A stretch of DNA of 15,890 nucleotides from Micrococcaceae bacterium UBA3381. Its GTDB lineage: Bacteria; Actinomycetota; Actinomycetes; Actinomycetales; Micrococcaceae. The notes below the pieces were generated by a model that made no database searches, had not been told where the DNA came from, and saw only the letters and a list, made by a program, of their open reading frames with translations. Positions 1-7,610 of this stretch are shown here, in pieces (the first letter of the stretch is position 1; every line of letters starts with the position of its first letter). Both the position numbers and the translations under genes were made by a program. The stretch spans positions 32,897 to 48,786 of the forward strand of contig DEPX01000095.1 in assembly GCA_002358975.1 (NCBI GenBank), given 5' to 3'.

Positions 1-1083
1 CGCTACTATGGCGGTTGCGAATACGTTGATGTTGCCGAAAATTTGGCCATCGAGCGGGCAAAGACACTTTTTGGTGCTGAGTACGCCAATGTGCAGCCAC
101 ATGCTGGTGCTCAGGCCAATGTGGCAGTTATGGAAGCGCTGATGGAGCCCGGCGACACCCTCATGGGACTGTCGCTTGCTCATGGTGGTCACCTAACGCA
201 CGGTATGCCACTGAATTTCTCGGGCCGTCGCCATCGTATTGTTGCCTATGAAGTAGAGCGCGATACTTTCCGTATTGACATGGATAAGGTTCGTGAACAG
301 GCTTTAGCTGAACGCCCTGATGTTATCGTTGCGGGCTGGTCTGCATATCCACGACAATTAGATTTTGAAGCGTTTGCTTCAATCGCCCAAGAGGTAGGTG
401 CCAAGCTGTGGGTTGATATGGCACACTTTGCAGGTCTAGTAGCAGCCGGTTTGCACCCGAGCCCTGTTCCGCACGCCGATGTAGTGTCTTCTACCGTGCA
501 TAAAACTCTTGCTGGACCGCGTTCCGGCTTTATCTTGGCTAAAGAATCTTTAGGTAAGAAGTTGAACTCACGGGTGTTCCCCGGTCAGCAAGGTGGACCG
601 CTAATGCAGGCCATTGCTGGTAAAGCCGTTGCGTTCAAGATCGCTGGAACCGAAGTATTCAAACGCCGCCAACAGCGCACTTTAGAAGGTGCCCAGATTT
701 TGGCCGAGCGTTTGATGGCTTCTGACGTTGCCGAACAGGGGATTTCTGTATTATCTGGTGGCACGGATGTGCACTTGGTATTGGTTGACCTACGAAATTC
801 TGAGCTGGACGGTAAACAAGGTGAAAATATTCTGGACCAGGTTGGTATTACAGTAAATCGGAACGCGGTGCCATGGGATCCTCGTCCCCCGATGACAACT
901 TCGGGTCTGCGTATTGGTACTCCAGCGTTGGCGACCCGCGGTTTTGGCTCCGAAGAGTTTGCTGAGGTCTCAGATATCATTGCCCAAGCGTTGAAGCCCA
1001 ATCCGGATGTTGAAGCGCTACGGGCTCGCACGGACAAGCTCGCCGAGGATTTTCCGTTGTATGAGGGACTAGAACGCTGGTAA
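1..1083 (+). CDS. glyA: Serine hydroxymethyltransferase, 3' part (5' end outside window)
   Basis: This PLP enzyme interconverts serine plus tetrahydrofolate with glycine plus 5,10-methylene-THF in the cytosol, the main source of one-carbon units. The frame is open from the first base, beginning RYYGGCEYVDVAENLA, a characteristic SHMT stretch, so the gene starts upstream; a TTG at 43 is internal and not a real start. The window holds 360 residues against a family length of about 420-435, so roughly 60-75 N-terminal residues are missing. Visible motifs: the NVQPHAGAQAN block near fragment residue 30, VDMAHFAGL at 138-146 (the Asp that pairs with the PLP ring nitrogen), and STVHKTLAGPRSG, whose Lys (codon 502-504) is the expected Schiff-base lysine. 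The next gene, folD, uses its product. A terminator follows, so folD is probably transcribed separately. Identification is very secure. Confidence 0.98.
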   Translation, partial: RYYGGCEYVDVAENLAIERAKTLFGAEYANVQPHAGAQANVAVMEALMEPGDTLMGLSLAHGGHLTHGMPLNFSGRRHRIVAYEVERDTFRIDMDKVREQALAERPDVIVAGWSAYPRQLDFEAFASIAQEVGAKLWVDMAHFAGLVAAGLHPSPVPHADVVSSTVHKTLAGPRSGFILAKESLGKKLNSRVFPGQQGGPLMQAIAGKAVAFKIAGTEVFKRRQQRTLEGAQILAERLMASDVAEQGISVLSGGTDVHLVLVDLRNSELDGKQGENILDQVGITVNRNAVPWDPRPPMTTSGLRIGTPALATRGFGSEEFAEVSDIIAQALKPNPDVEALRARTDKLAEDFPLYEGLERW

Positions 1084-1113
1084 CCCATTTGGTCAGATGA
1101 CTGCGTTGAAGAC

Positions 1114-1155
1114 AAGAGCGGGCCCACGAAGCGAGTTGGCTTCGGGCCCGTTCTT
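1114..1155 (+). terminator. Hairpin terminator after glyA
   Basis: AAGAGCGGGCCC (1114-1125) pairs with GGGCCCGTTCTT (1144-1155), with one G-T wobble. A second inner stem, GAAGC (1128-1132) with GCTTC (1139-1143), closes a short loop. There is no T-run afterwards, which is common in actinobacterial terminators. It sits 30 bases after the glyA stop and before the putative folD promoter. Confidence 0.8.
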
Positions 1156-1186
1156 CGCATTAGCGTGACCTTGTGGTATGCAAACG

Positions 1187-1215
1187 GTGACAGCATGCTG
1201 GCTCATCATTACACT
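1187..1215 (+). promoter_or_regulatory. Putative sigma70-type promoter of folD
   Basis: GTGACA (1187-1192) matches five of six bases of TTGACA. After a 17-base spacer comes TACACT (1210-1215), four of six bases of TATAAT. It lies between the glyA terminator and folD and would give a leader of about 60 bases. The assignment is by consensus only. Confidence 0.45.
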
Positions 1216-1281
1216 GAGTTTATGGGCCCGGACGAGGGTTAATGTTCATTGATTTCAACCAGACAAGGACGCTCCACCAAA

Positions 1282-2166
1282 ATGACTGCACTGAAACTTG
1301 ATGGCCGCGCCACCGCGGCCCACATGAAAGAAGACCTTGCTGAACGAGTCAAAAAGCTCAAAGAACAGGGGACGACTCCCGGCCTAGGGACGGTGTTAGT
1401 CGGAACAGATCCGGGTTCGCAATCGTATGTGGGCGCCAAGATTCGTGATATGGAAGAGATTGGCATCCAATCGCTACATCGTGAGCTACCAGAATCGGCA
1501 ACCCAGCAGGAGGTTTTGGACGCTGTCCATGAGCTCAATAACAACCCGGAGTGCACCGGATACATTGTGCAACTGCCACTACCGGATCACATTGATACGG
1601 ATACGGTCTTGGAAGCCATTGACCCGCAAAAAGATGCTGACGGGCTGCATCCGCTGAACTTGGGTCGACTAGTAGCTTCTGCCGGTGGGGAAGTGACCTG
1701 GCCATTGCCGTGTACGCCAAAGGGATGTCTGGCGCTGTTGCGGCATTATGACATCGAGACTGAGGGCAAGACCGTGCTGATTATTGGTCGAGGTATTACC
1801 ATCGGGCGCCCCGCCACGCTGTTATTTACCCGTCGTGACGTCAACTCCACGGTGATAGCCGCACACACTGGCACAAAGAATATGGAAGAACTGATTGGCC
1901 AAGCCGATATTATTGTCGCAGCTGCAGGAAATCCCGGCATGGTGACTAAAAAGATGGTTAAAGAAGACGTCGTTATCCTTGATGTTGGTGTTTCACGCCA
2001 GGAAACAGAAGAAGGCAAAACACGTATCGTCGGAGACGTGGCCAAAGACGTAGCTGAGGTTGCCTCGGCTATGTCACCAAACCCCGGTGGTGTGGGGCCA
2101 ATGACACGTGTTGAACTGGTGGCAAACGTGGTGGAAATCGCTGAACAGAATGCTGCCCAAGACTAA
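1282..2166 (+). CDS. folD: Bifunctional methylenetetrahydrofolate dehydrogenase / methenyltetrahydrofolate cyclohydrolase
   Basis: FolD oxidises 5,10-methylene-THF to 5,10-methenyl-THF with NADP+ and hydrolyses it to 10-formyl-THF, feeding purine and fMet-tRNA synthesis. The 294-residue length is normal for the family. The N-terminal catalytic domain has GSQSYVGAK with the conserved Tyr49 and catalytic Lys53, VQLPLP (Gln97) and DADGLHPLN (Asp120). The Rossmann domain has GRGITIGRP at 169-177, the usual actinobacterial variant of the GRSxxVGxP motif. The C-terminal signature PGGVGPMT is at 268-275. The ATG at 1282 is chosen because MTALKLDGRATA aligns with the usual FolD N-terminus and AAGGA lies at 1265-1269. 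An in-frame TTG at 1249 would add 11 unconserved residues. It follows glyA, the preceding enzyme in the pathway, but has its own likely promoter. Confidence 0.97.
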   Translation: MTALKLDGRATAAHMKEDLAERVKKLKEQGTTPGLGTVLVGTDPGSQSYVGAKIRDMEEIGIQSLHRELPESATQQEVLDAVHELNNNPECTGYIVQLPLPDHIDTDTVLEAIDPQKDADGLHPLNLGRLVASAGGEVTWPLPCTPKGCLALLRHYDIETEGKTVLIIGRGITIGRPATLLFTRRDVNSTVIAAHTGTKNMEELIGQADIIVAAAGNPGMVTKKMVKEDVVILDVGVSRQETEEGKTRIVGDVAKDVAEVASAMSPNPGGVGPMTRVELVANVVEIAEQNAAQD

Positions 2167-2201
2167 ACTTACGAAAGAATAGTTCATTACGTAACTTCTT
2201 G

Positions 2202-2218
2202 GCCGGTTAGAAACTGGC
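2202..2218 (+). terminator. Weak hairpin after folD
   Basis: GCCGGTT (2202-2208) and AACTGGC (2212-2218) form a 7-bp stem with one G-T pair and a three-base AGA loop, 35 bases after the folD stop. There is no T-run. It could be a weak terminator or attenuator between folD and the next gene; the stem is short, so confidence is low. Confidence 0.3.
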
Positions 2219-2300
2219 TGAGGGATTCTAGTGTTAGCGTAACGGATAATGCCGATGACTAATTGGGAACACAACAGGTAAATACGAGATACTAGAAGAC

Positions 2301-2828
2301 ATGCAGTCCATCGAATCTTCAACTCAACGCCGCGGTCTTCGACTTTCAAATGTCGTTTTGCTCGTGGTTGTCATTGCCTTTATAGTTGCCGTCATTTTTG
2401 CGGCCAACCAGAACGACGTCATCGGCTGGATGATTGTGGCCGTTGCTGGTGGTTGGCTGATCCTTTCTGCTGCCTCATTAATCATGGTGACGCGTGGCGC
2501 TCGTGCCGTGAAAAAGACGGCACAAAACCTTGGTTCTAATCTGGCTGCATCAAATGCTGCCGCAAATGTCGTCGATACCTCAGACCCCATGCGCGATACC
2601 AAAGTGGACCATTCACTGAAAATTGTCGAAGTCCAAAAACGAGTAGTCTCTGAAGAGCTGGCAAAAGGTGCCGAGCACGCTGACTTCGAGATGATCAACC
2701 GTGCATTGGACACCATCGAGATGACGGCATCAAACGCGCGCGATATGCTCGATCCGGAGCGCCATAACAAACCTAAACCGGGTTCCGAAAACGGTGAGAA
2801 CACCATTTCTGGCGAAATTATCAACTAG
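2301..2828 (+). CDS. Small membrane protein of unknown function, two transmembrane segments
   Basis: I do not recognise a named family. The 175-residue product has a short charged N-terminus, two hydrophobic segments (about residues 17-34 and 41-63) joined by a short AANQNDVIG linker, then the positively charged stretch TRGARAVKKT, which by the positive-inside rule puts the long C-terminal part in the cytoplasm. That part (about 66-175) is Ala-rich then polar, with heptad-like patterns around 104-148 that could form a helical or coiled-coil region, ending in a Pro/Gly/Asn-rich tail. The ATG has only a weak purine-rich stretch (AGAAGA at 2294-2299) before it. A GATAAT (2245-2250) could be a -10 element but lacks a good -35. 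The stop is eight bases before xth, so the two genes are probably co-transcribed. The frame looks real from its coherent membrane topology and tight spacing. Confidence 0.8.
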   Translation: MQSIESSTQRRGLRLSNVVLLVVVIAFIVAVIFAANQNDVIGWMIVAVAGGWLILSAASLIMVTRGARAVKKTAQNLGSNLAASNAAANVVDTSDPMRDTKVDHSLKIVEVQKRVVSEELAKGAEHADFEMINRALDTIEMTASNARDMLDPERHNKPKPGSENGENTISGEIIN

Positions 2829-2836
2829 AAAGAATT

Positions 2837-3691
2837 ATGCACACTAACGCTGCTGACTCAAAGGCTGAAAACACTCTTCGCGTAGCGACCGTTAACGTCA
2901 ATGGAATTCGTGCCGCGCATCGCCGTGGCATGGCCTCTTGGTTTGCCGACCGGAATATTGACATTATTACCCTGCAAGAAGTTCGTGCCCCAGAAGACAT
3001 TCTGAACAAATTGTTATCGGAGATCGTCGGTGACGAATGGGACGAAATACATATACACAGTGACGAGGCGCTAGAAAAAGGTCGTGCTGGTGTAGCGATA
3101 GCCTCGCGTCTTAAGCCAGTTGAGACCCGGACCGGGCTGGCCGATGGTACCAACGACTCAGGGCGTTGGGTTGAAGCAGACTTCGAAGCGCCCGATGGAT
3201 CAACAGTCAGCGTGGCCAGCGTGTATGTTCATTCTGGCGAAGTGGATACCCCACGGCAGGATGACAAATACGCGTTCCTAGACGCCATGGTCGAATACTT
3301 ACCAGTAATGAAAGCACGCCAGGACCAGTCAATTATTACCGGTGACCTCAACGTCGGCCACACGGAACTAGATATTAAAAACTGGAAGGGCAACGTCAAA
3401 AACTCCGGCTTCTTGCCGGAAGAACGTGCCTACTTCGATAAATTCTTTTCTCCTGAGCATCTCAATTGGGTTGATGTTGGCCGCCGTAGTGCCGGAGAAG
3501 TAGCAGGGCCCTATACCTGGTGGTCTTATCGCGGAAAAGCTTTCGATAACGATGCTGGTTGGCGCATCGATTATCAGGTGGCTACACCCCAGCTTGCAGA
3601 AAATGTCACCAAAGCCGTTGTAGATCGTGCAGCCTCATACGATCTACGCTTCTCAGACCACTCACCACTTGTGGTCGACTACCAGTTTTAG
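2837..3691 (+). CDS. xth: Exodeoxyribonuclease III / AP endonuclease (ExoIII type)
   Basis: A member of the endonuclease/exonuclease/phosphatase fold that cuts DNA 5' of abasic sites and removes 3' blocking groups in base excision repair. The 284-residue length is typical. Ordered ExoIII motifs are present: TVNVNGIRAA with catalytic Asn22, LQEVRA with metal-binding Glu48, SVYVHSG with Tyr130, GDLNVGHTELD with Asp170 and Asn172, the WRIDYQ block (Trp242, Asp245), and SDHSPL with the terminal Asp274-His275 pair. The sequence is closer to ExoIII than to the broader EEP hydrolases because of GHTELDIKNWKGN and the F/W-rich segment GPYTWWSYRG. ATG 2837 follows AGAAAG at 2827-2832, and the upstream membrane-protein gene ends eight bases earlier. 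trpS begins 12 bases after the stop, so this looks like part of a run of co-transcribed genes. Confidence 0.95.
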   Translation: MHTNAADSKAENTLRVATVNVNGIRAAHRRGMASWFADRNIDIITLQEVRAPEDILNKLLSEIVGDEWDEIHIHSDEALEKGRAGVAIASRLKPVETRTGLADGTNDSGRWVEADFEAPDGSTVSVASVYVHSGEVDTPRQDDKYAFLDAMVEYLPVMKARQDQSIITGDLNVGHTELDIKNWKGNVKNSGFLPEERAYFDKFFSPEHLNWVDVGRRSAGEVAGPYTWWSYRGKAFDNDAGWRIDYQVATPQLAENVTKAVVDRAASYDLRFSDHSPLVVDYQF

Positions 3692-3703
3692 AAAGGACCC
3701 TCC

Positions 3704-4786
3704 GTGTCCACCAGCCAACCAACACCGGCCGACATACTGGCTACTGATCTTTCCGAGACCGCGCACCTGACTTCAGCAGCTAAGCATCCTCGTGTGCTTT
3801 CGGGCATGCAGCCGTCAGCAGATTCGCTGCACTTGGGCAATTATCTGGGCGCACTGGTCAACTGGGTTAAGATCCAAGAAGATTTTGAAGCGTTCTACTT
3901 CATCCCAGACTTGCATGCCATCACGGTGCCCCAAGACCCTAAGGATCTTATTCAGCGCACCCGGGTCGCTGCAGCACAGTACATCGCAGCCGGTATCAAC
4001 CCGGAGCGTTCTACCTTATTTGTGCAATCACATATTCCAGAACATACTCAGTTGACCTGGATTCTGACGTGCCTGACCGGCATGGGCGAAGCTGCTCGTA
4101 TGACACAGTTCAAAGATAAGTCAGCCCGCGAGGGTACCGAGGCGACCGGCGTAGGGCTCTTCACCTACCCCATGCTGATGGCGGCTGATATTTTGTTATA
4201 TCAGCCGCACGGCGTCCCCGTGGGTGACGACCAGCGTCAACATATAGAATTAACTCGGACTCTAGCCCAACGTTTTAATTATCGATATGGTGAAACCTTC
4301 GTTGTGCCGGTGGGTTTTTTCCCAGAGACCGGGGCGAGGATTTATGATCTACAAGATCCTGTCTCCAAGATGTCGAAATCAGCCCCGTCCCCAAATGGTC
4401 TGATTAATATTTTGGATGAACCCAAGATCACCGCAAAACGTATTAAATCCGCAGTTACTGATACCGGCACAGAAATTCGTTATGACCGAGAAACCAAGCC
4501 CGGGGTTTCCAATTTACTAGATATTTATGCTTCGGTGACGGACCAGAGCGTGGCACAACTGGTTAGCGCTTATGAAGGCAAAATGTATGGGCACCTGAAG
4601 GTGGATCTTGCTGAAGCTGTGACCCAACGTCTGGAACCGATCCGCACAAGAGCTCTAGAGCTCTTAGATGATCCGGCTGAACTGGACCGAATCTTAGCAG
4701 TCGGTGCAGATAAGGCGCGTAGTATCGCAGCTCCGGTGTTGGACGAGGTCTACGAAAAGTCCGGTTTCTTGCGACCTGCTCGATAA
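3704..4786 (+). CDS. trpS: Tryptophanyl-tRNA synthetase
   Basis: Class I aminoacyl-tRNA synthetase that charges tRNA-Trp in the cytoplasm. The 360-residue product has the SGMQPSADSLHLGNYLGAL block with the HIGH-equivalent HLGN at 43-46, the Trp-binding region LMAADILLY with its conserved Asp at 162, PVGDDQRQH at 172-180, and KMSKSAPSPNG with a perfect KMSKS at 222-226. Before the conserved RVLSGMQPS there is an extension of about 30 residues, slightly longer than in many bacterial TrpS. The GTG start is supported by GAAAGGA at 3691-3697, seven bases before the GTG; this ribosome site begins on the last base of the xth stop codon. A strong terminator follows. No leader peptide or T-box is visible upstream, so regulation is probably that of the shared transcript. 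Confidence 0.97.
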   Translation: MSTSQPTPADILATDLSETAHLTSAAKHPRVLSGMQPSADSLHLGNYLGALVNWVKIQEDFEAFYFIPDLHAITVPQDPKDLIQRTRVAAAQYIAAGINPERSTLFVQSHIPEHTQLTWILTCLTGMGEAARMTQFKDKSAREGTEATGVGLFTYPMLMAADILLYQPHGVPVGDDQRQHIELTRTLAQRFNYRYGETFVVPVGFFPETGARIYDLQDPVSKMSKSAPSPNGLINILDEPKITAKRIKSAVTDTGTEIRYDRETKPGVSNLLDIYASVTDQSVAQLVSAYEGKMYGHLKVDLAEAVTQRLEPIRTRALELLDDPAELDRILAVGADKARSIAAPVLDEVYEKSGFLRPAR

Positions 4787-4791
4787 CAAAC

Positions 4792-4838
4792 TTAACTATT
4801 CATGCCTGGCTGAACACCAGCCAGGCATGAAAGGTTAA
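4792..4838 (+). terminator. Strong hairpin terminator after trpS
   Basis: Perfect 14-bp stem TTCATGCCTGGCTG (4799-4812) with CAGCCAGGCATGAA (4818-4831) around a five-base loop, extended across a small internal loop by TTAAC (4792-4796) with GTTAA (4834-4838). It begins five bases after the trpS stop codon and closes the folD-trpS region. Confidence 0.9.
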
Positions 4839-4891
4839 TCGAAAACTCACCCCGGTGGCGTAGACCAATTTCAGCCCTGTAGCGGAAGTAT

Positions 4892-4919
4892 TTGGTCAGC
4901 AGGTCTGACACACTAGAGC
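4892..4919 (+). promoter_or_regulatory. Possible promoter with dyad upstream of the MacB-type ABC operon
   Basis: TTGGTC (4892-4897) and TAGAGC (4914-4919), 16 bases apart, are a modest sigma70-like pair. A 5-bp inverted repeat, GTCAG (4895-4899) and CTGAC (4905-4909), overlaps the -35 element and spacer and could be an operator half-site pair. It is the best candidate I find between the trpS terminator and the ABC ATPase start, but it is weak. Confidence 0.3.
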
Positions 4920-4949
4920 TAGCCGTTCAATTCTTATCGAAGGATAATC

Positions 4950-5666
4950 GTGACTGGTACTACAAGCCCGCCTACTACAAGCCCGCCGCTACTCGAAACT
5001 GAAAACCTCGCCCGGGTTTTTGGTACCGGCCCGAACCAGGTTGCTGCGCTCAAAGGGTTGACCTTTGAAATTAGACAAGGCCAATCAGTGGCCATTATTG
5101 GCAAATCGGGGTCTGGTAAATCAACCCTAATGCACCTACTAGCGCTGTTGGACGAGCCCACCTCTGGCGTCGTTGCAATGCGTGGCAAAATAGTCTCTGA
5201 CCTAAGGCCTAAAGAAGTCGCCAAGGTGCGGAACACTACCTTTGGATTCGTGTTTCAACAGTTTTACCTCAACCCACAGGAAACTGTGCTCGATAATGTC
5301 ACCCTGCCATTAAAAATTGCCAAGGTTGCCAAGGCTGAACGTAAACGCCGTGGTGCGGAAGTTCTAGAAAAATTGGACATGAGTGACAAGATCTACGCTA
5401 AAGCCACAAATCTATCTGGTGGACAACAACAACGTGTGTCCATCGGTCGAGCGCTCATCAATAATCCAGAAATTCTGTTCGCTGATGAACCCACCGGGAA
5501 CTTAGATTCAGAAACCTCGGCGGTTGTCGAAGATCTACTTTTTGGCCTCAATGCAGAAGGTCAAACCCTCATTGTGGTTACACATGATGAAGAACTTGCA
5601 GCCAAATGCCAGCGCCAGATCCGTCTTCAAGATGGGTACATCATCGCAAATGAGGCAGGTGACTAA
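4950..5666 (+). CDS. ABC transporter ATP-binding protein, MacB/LolD type
   Basis: Cytoplasmic nucleotide-binding subunit that powers the FtsX-fold permease encoded next. The 238 residues hold every ABC motif: Walker A GKSGSGKST at 51-59, Q-loop in VFQQFYLNPQ (Gln103), signature LSGGQQQR at 155-162, Walker B ILFADE at 175-180 followed by the PTGNLD of the MacB/LolD group, and the H-loop His212 in VTHDEEL. The GTG start at 4950 is backed by GAAGGA (4939-4944), five bases upstream. The first residues are a low-complexity TTSPP repeat made by a perfect 15-bp tandem duplication. The stop overlaps the permease start (TAATG), implying translational coupling. Family members export peptides, lipoproteins, siderophores or antibiotics; the substrate cannot be read from this sequence. 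Confidence 0.93.
   Translation: MTGTTSPPTTSPPLLETENLARVFGTGPNQVAALKGLTFEIRQGQSVAIIGKSGSGKSTLMHLLALLDEPTSGVVAMRGKIVSDLRPKEVAKVRNTTFGFVFQQFYLNPQETVLDNVTLPLKIAKVAKAERKRRGAEVLEKLDMSDKIYAKATNLSGGQQQRVSIGRALINNPEILFADEPTGNLDSETSAVVEDLLFGLNAEGQTLIVVTHDEELAAKCQRQIRLQDGYIIANEAGD
4958..4987 (+). repeat. Two tandem 15-bp repeats at the 5' end of the ABC ATPase gene
   Basis: TACTACAAGCCCGCC occurs twice, head to tail and identical (4958-4972 and 4973-4987). In frame it encodes TTSPPTTSPP just after the start codon, ahead of the first beta-strand of the ABC domain. Copy-number change would add or remove five residues without shifting the frame. Confidence 0.95.
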
Positions 5667-6967
5667 TGCGTATCCGCGATATATTCACAACAGCCATTGC
5701 CAACACCCTGCGCACCAAGTTACGGACTTTTCTAACCGTCATCGCTGTTGTCGTAGGTGCATTCACGCTGACCTTAACCTCTGGAATTGGCGCAGGTATC
5801 AATAAATACATTGACGCCCAGATAGAGGCTATGGGCGATGCCAACCAAGTATACGTCATGCCGGCACAGACTACTGACGCTTCAATGGGGTTTAGCGCAA
5901 GTGAACCCAACGAATATGATCCTGATGCTGAAACGACGATGTCCGAGTTTGGCACACCGGCTCTGGATGATGACGATATTGAAGTGCTTGAAGATCTGGA
6001 CCATGTTGAAATGGTGGACCCGATGGTATTTATCAGTATTGAGTATCTCGAAGTTAGCGATGGCGATCAATACTCGCTGCCATCGGCAGGATTTCCTTCG
6101 GAACAAACCACGGTGGAATATGCAGCAGGCGGCTCAGCATCCACTGCTGATGATGCCTTTGAAATAGTGATCCCTACCTCGTGGCTGTCGATTTTCGATA
6201 TAGACGACGTGAAAAATGCCGATGAGGCGGTTGGTAAAACTGTAACCATTGGTGCCAATGACATGGAAGGCAACACAGAAACAGTTGAAGCAGAAGTTTC
6301 CGGGGTCTCGGAAGAAACGATTACCGGCTCTGGCAATAATCCAATTCCATCCCATGGACTAAACCAAAAAATCGCCCAGGTCAATAATTCGACGGCGGGG
6401 ACCACTGTCCCATACTCCTATATGCAAGCCGTTCTCACCGTGGACAACCTGGCTGCCAATGAGACACAACTCAAAGAAGATCTGACCGATATAGACATGG
6501 TTGGGCAGACCGTTGAAGACCAAATGGGAATTGTCAGCGGAATTATCGATGCGATCACTTGGGTGTTCAACGGATTTGCATTGATCGCACTGCTTGCAGC
6601 TAGCTTTGGTATCGTCAATACGCTACTGATTTCGGTTCAAGAGCGGACCCGCCAGATTGGTCTATATAAGGCTCTTGGCATGACCAACGGAAAAGTGTTC
6701 ACACTCTTTTCTACCGAAGCAATCGTCATCGGCTTGATGGGCTCGATCATTGGTATTGGCCTGGGAACCGCGGTGGGCGCTATAGGCAACTCCATGCTCA
6801 TACATGGACCCCTAGCTTCTGTTCCGGGACTCTCGCTATATGCGATCGAACCCATAGCTTTGTTGACCATTGCTGTAATTATCATTTTGATAGCTTTTCT
6901 CGCGGGCACGTTACCAGCTCGTCGGGCAGCAACCAAAGATCCCATTGAAGCGATCCGTCACGATTAA
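5666..6967 (+). CDS. ABC transporter permease, MacB-like FtsX fold
   Basis: Membrane partner of the preceding ATPase. The 433 residues show the MacB plan: a short cytoplasmic N-terminus, TM1 at about 21-43, a large extracytoplasmic domain (about 44-290), then three C-terminal helices at about 294-322, 348-375 and 395-417. The cytoplasmic motif ERTRQIGLYKALGMT (326-340) matches the ERTREIGIRKALGA signature of FtsX-type permeases, and the end LPARRAATKDPIEAIRHD is also family-typical. In a Gram-positive cell the external domain faces the wall and there is no TolC partner. The ectodomain is notably acidic, with a DDDD run at 101-104 and many Glu/Asp between 79 and 135. ATG 5666 shares one base with the ATPase stop. 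The transported substrate is unknown. Confidence 0.92.
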   Translation: MRIRDIFTTAIANTLRTKLRTFLTVIAVVVGAFTLTLTSGIGAGINKYIDAQIEAMGDANQVYVMPAQTTDASMGFSASEPNEYDPDAETTMSEFGTPALDDDDIEVLEDLDHVEMVDPMVFISIEYLEVSDGDQYSLPSAGFPSEQTTVEYAAGGSASTADDAFEIVIPTSWLSIFDIDDVKNADEAVGKTVTIGANDMEGNTETVEAEVSGVSEETITGSGNNPIPSHGLNQKIAQVNNSTAGTTVPYSYMQAVLTVDNLAANETQLKEDLTDIDMVGQTVEDQMGIVSGIIDAITWVFNGFALIALLAASFGIVNTLLISVQERTRQIGLYKALGMTNGKVFTLFSTEAIVIGLMGSIIGIGLGTAVGAIGNSMLIHGPLASVPGLSLYAIEPIALLTIAVIIILIAFLAGTLPARRAATKDPIEAIRHD

Positions 6968-7012
6968 CGGCTATATATCAGTAGAACCTGTACGAGAAGG
7001 TGAAGAATACAA

Positions 7013-7573
7013 ATGTCTGAAGCAGCAAATAATAGATACGGGACGAACCCGTATTCGCCCGCTCAAATGCCAGACCTTGGTGATGAGCCGCGCAGTTCAA
7101 AACTGACCAAAACATTAATATGGCCGTTGCTGATCCTCAGCACACTTACCACCATATTGAGCGTGGTAGAGATGCTCACTGTCGATCCGGAAGAATACTA
7201 CTCACAGGTACTGCCACCCGAACAGCTCCAGGATGCCACGCCGGCGATGTTGGACACTATGCACACGTGGTCACTGATCTCATTTATTGGATTTGGGCTA
7301 CTGATGATAATTTTGTTTGTCATTGTGGGTATTGGGCTCCGTGCTACAAGGCCTTGGGCGCGCTTTACGGGTTTAGTATTTGCCTTCCTATTCGTATTAT
7401 CGGAAGGTCTGAGCCTGGTCTTTTCCGTGAATTACGGGCAGCTGGAACCGCTTGAGCTTGTGGCTGCCATTCTGACCTGGCTATCGGTGTTACTCACCAT
7501 TTATTGGATCATTCAGGCCATGAGCAAGCCGACTTCGCGGTGGTTTAGCATCCATCGGCGTTTACAAACCTAA
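7013..7573 (+). CDS. Four-helix membrane protein of unknown function (paralogue of 7761-8504)
   Basis: The 186-residue protein has a polar N-terminus (NRYGTNPYSPAQMP) and four hydrophobic segments at about 33-55, 86-109, 117-138 and 145-169, with an acidic loop between the first two (TVDPEEYYSQVLPPEQLQ). No enzyme motif is visible. The third helix begins RPWARFTGLVFAFL, which resembles KNWGRIVGIVFAFL in the neighbouring protein at 7761-8504; helix number and spacing also agree, so the two are probably distant paralogues. It starts 45 bases after the permease gene with no terminator between, so it may be in the ABC operon. The ATG is preceded by GAAG at 7002-7005, inside a longer purine-rich stretch. 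Membership in a small actinobacterial 4-TM family is inferred from topology only. Confidence 0.8.
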   Translation: MSEAANNRYGTNPYSPAQMPDLGDEPRSSKLTKTLIWPLLILSTLTTILSVVEMLTVDPEEYYSQVLPPEQLQDATPAMLDTMHTWSLISFIGFGLLMIILFVIVGIGLRATRPWARFTGLVFAFLFVLSEGLSLVFSVNYGQLEPLELVAAILTWLSVLLTIYWIIQAMSKPTSRWFSIHRRLQT

Positions 7574-7598
7574 CTGTTTTATTTATGGCTAAACCTGC

Positions 7599-7610
7599 TG
7601 TTGATCAACA
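7599..7610. promoter_or_regulatory. Perfect 12-bp palindrome, possible operator
   Basis: TGTTGATCAACA is its own reverse complement. It lies in the 187-base gap between the two four-helix membrane-protein genes. TTGATC inside it could act as a -35 element, with a poor -10 (TACTGG, 7624-7629) 17 bases on. It has no loop and no T-run, so it is more like a protein-binding dyad than a terminator. The rest of the gap shows nothing convincing. Confidence 0.3.

Noticed and set aside
585..1196. Long open frame on the - strand opposite glyA
   Set aside because: It lies mostly antisense to the conserved SHMT frame and runs through the terminator hairpin. The product is Ser/Arg/Pro-rich without recognisable domains, typical of a shadow frame.
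1249..1281. TTG start extension of folD
   Set aside because: It adds 11 residues not expected in FolD. The ATG at 1282 fits the family start and has AAGGA upstream.
1156..1281. Possible riboswitch upstream of folD
   Set aside because: The leader would be only about 60 bases and I could find no conserved THF-riboswitch elements or a stable pairing scheme in it.
2324..2824. 166-residue open frame on the - strand opposite the small membrane protein
   Set aside because: The + strand frame fits the spacing to xth and has a sensible membrane topology. The - frame has no upstream ribosome site and no domain.
3692..3703. T-box or attenuator before trpS
   Set aside because: There are only 12 bases between xth and trpS, which hold just the ribosome site.
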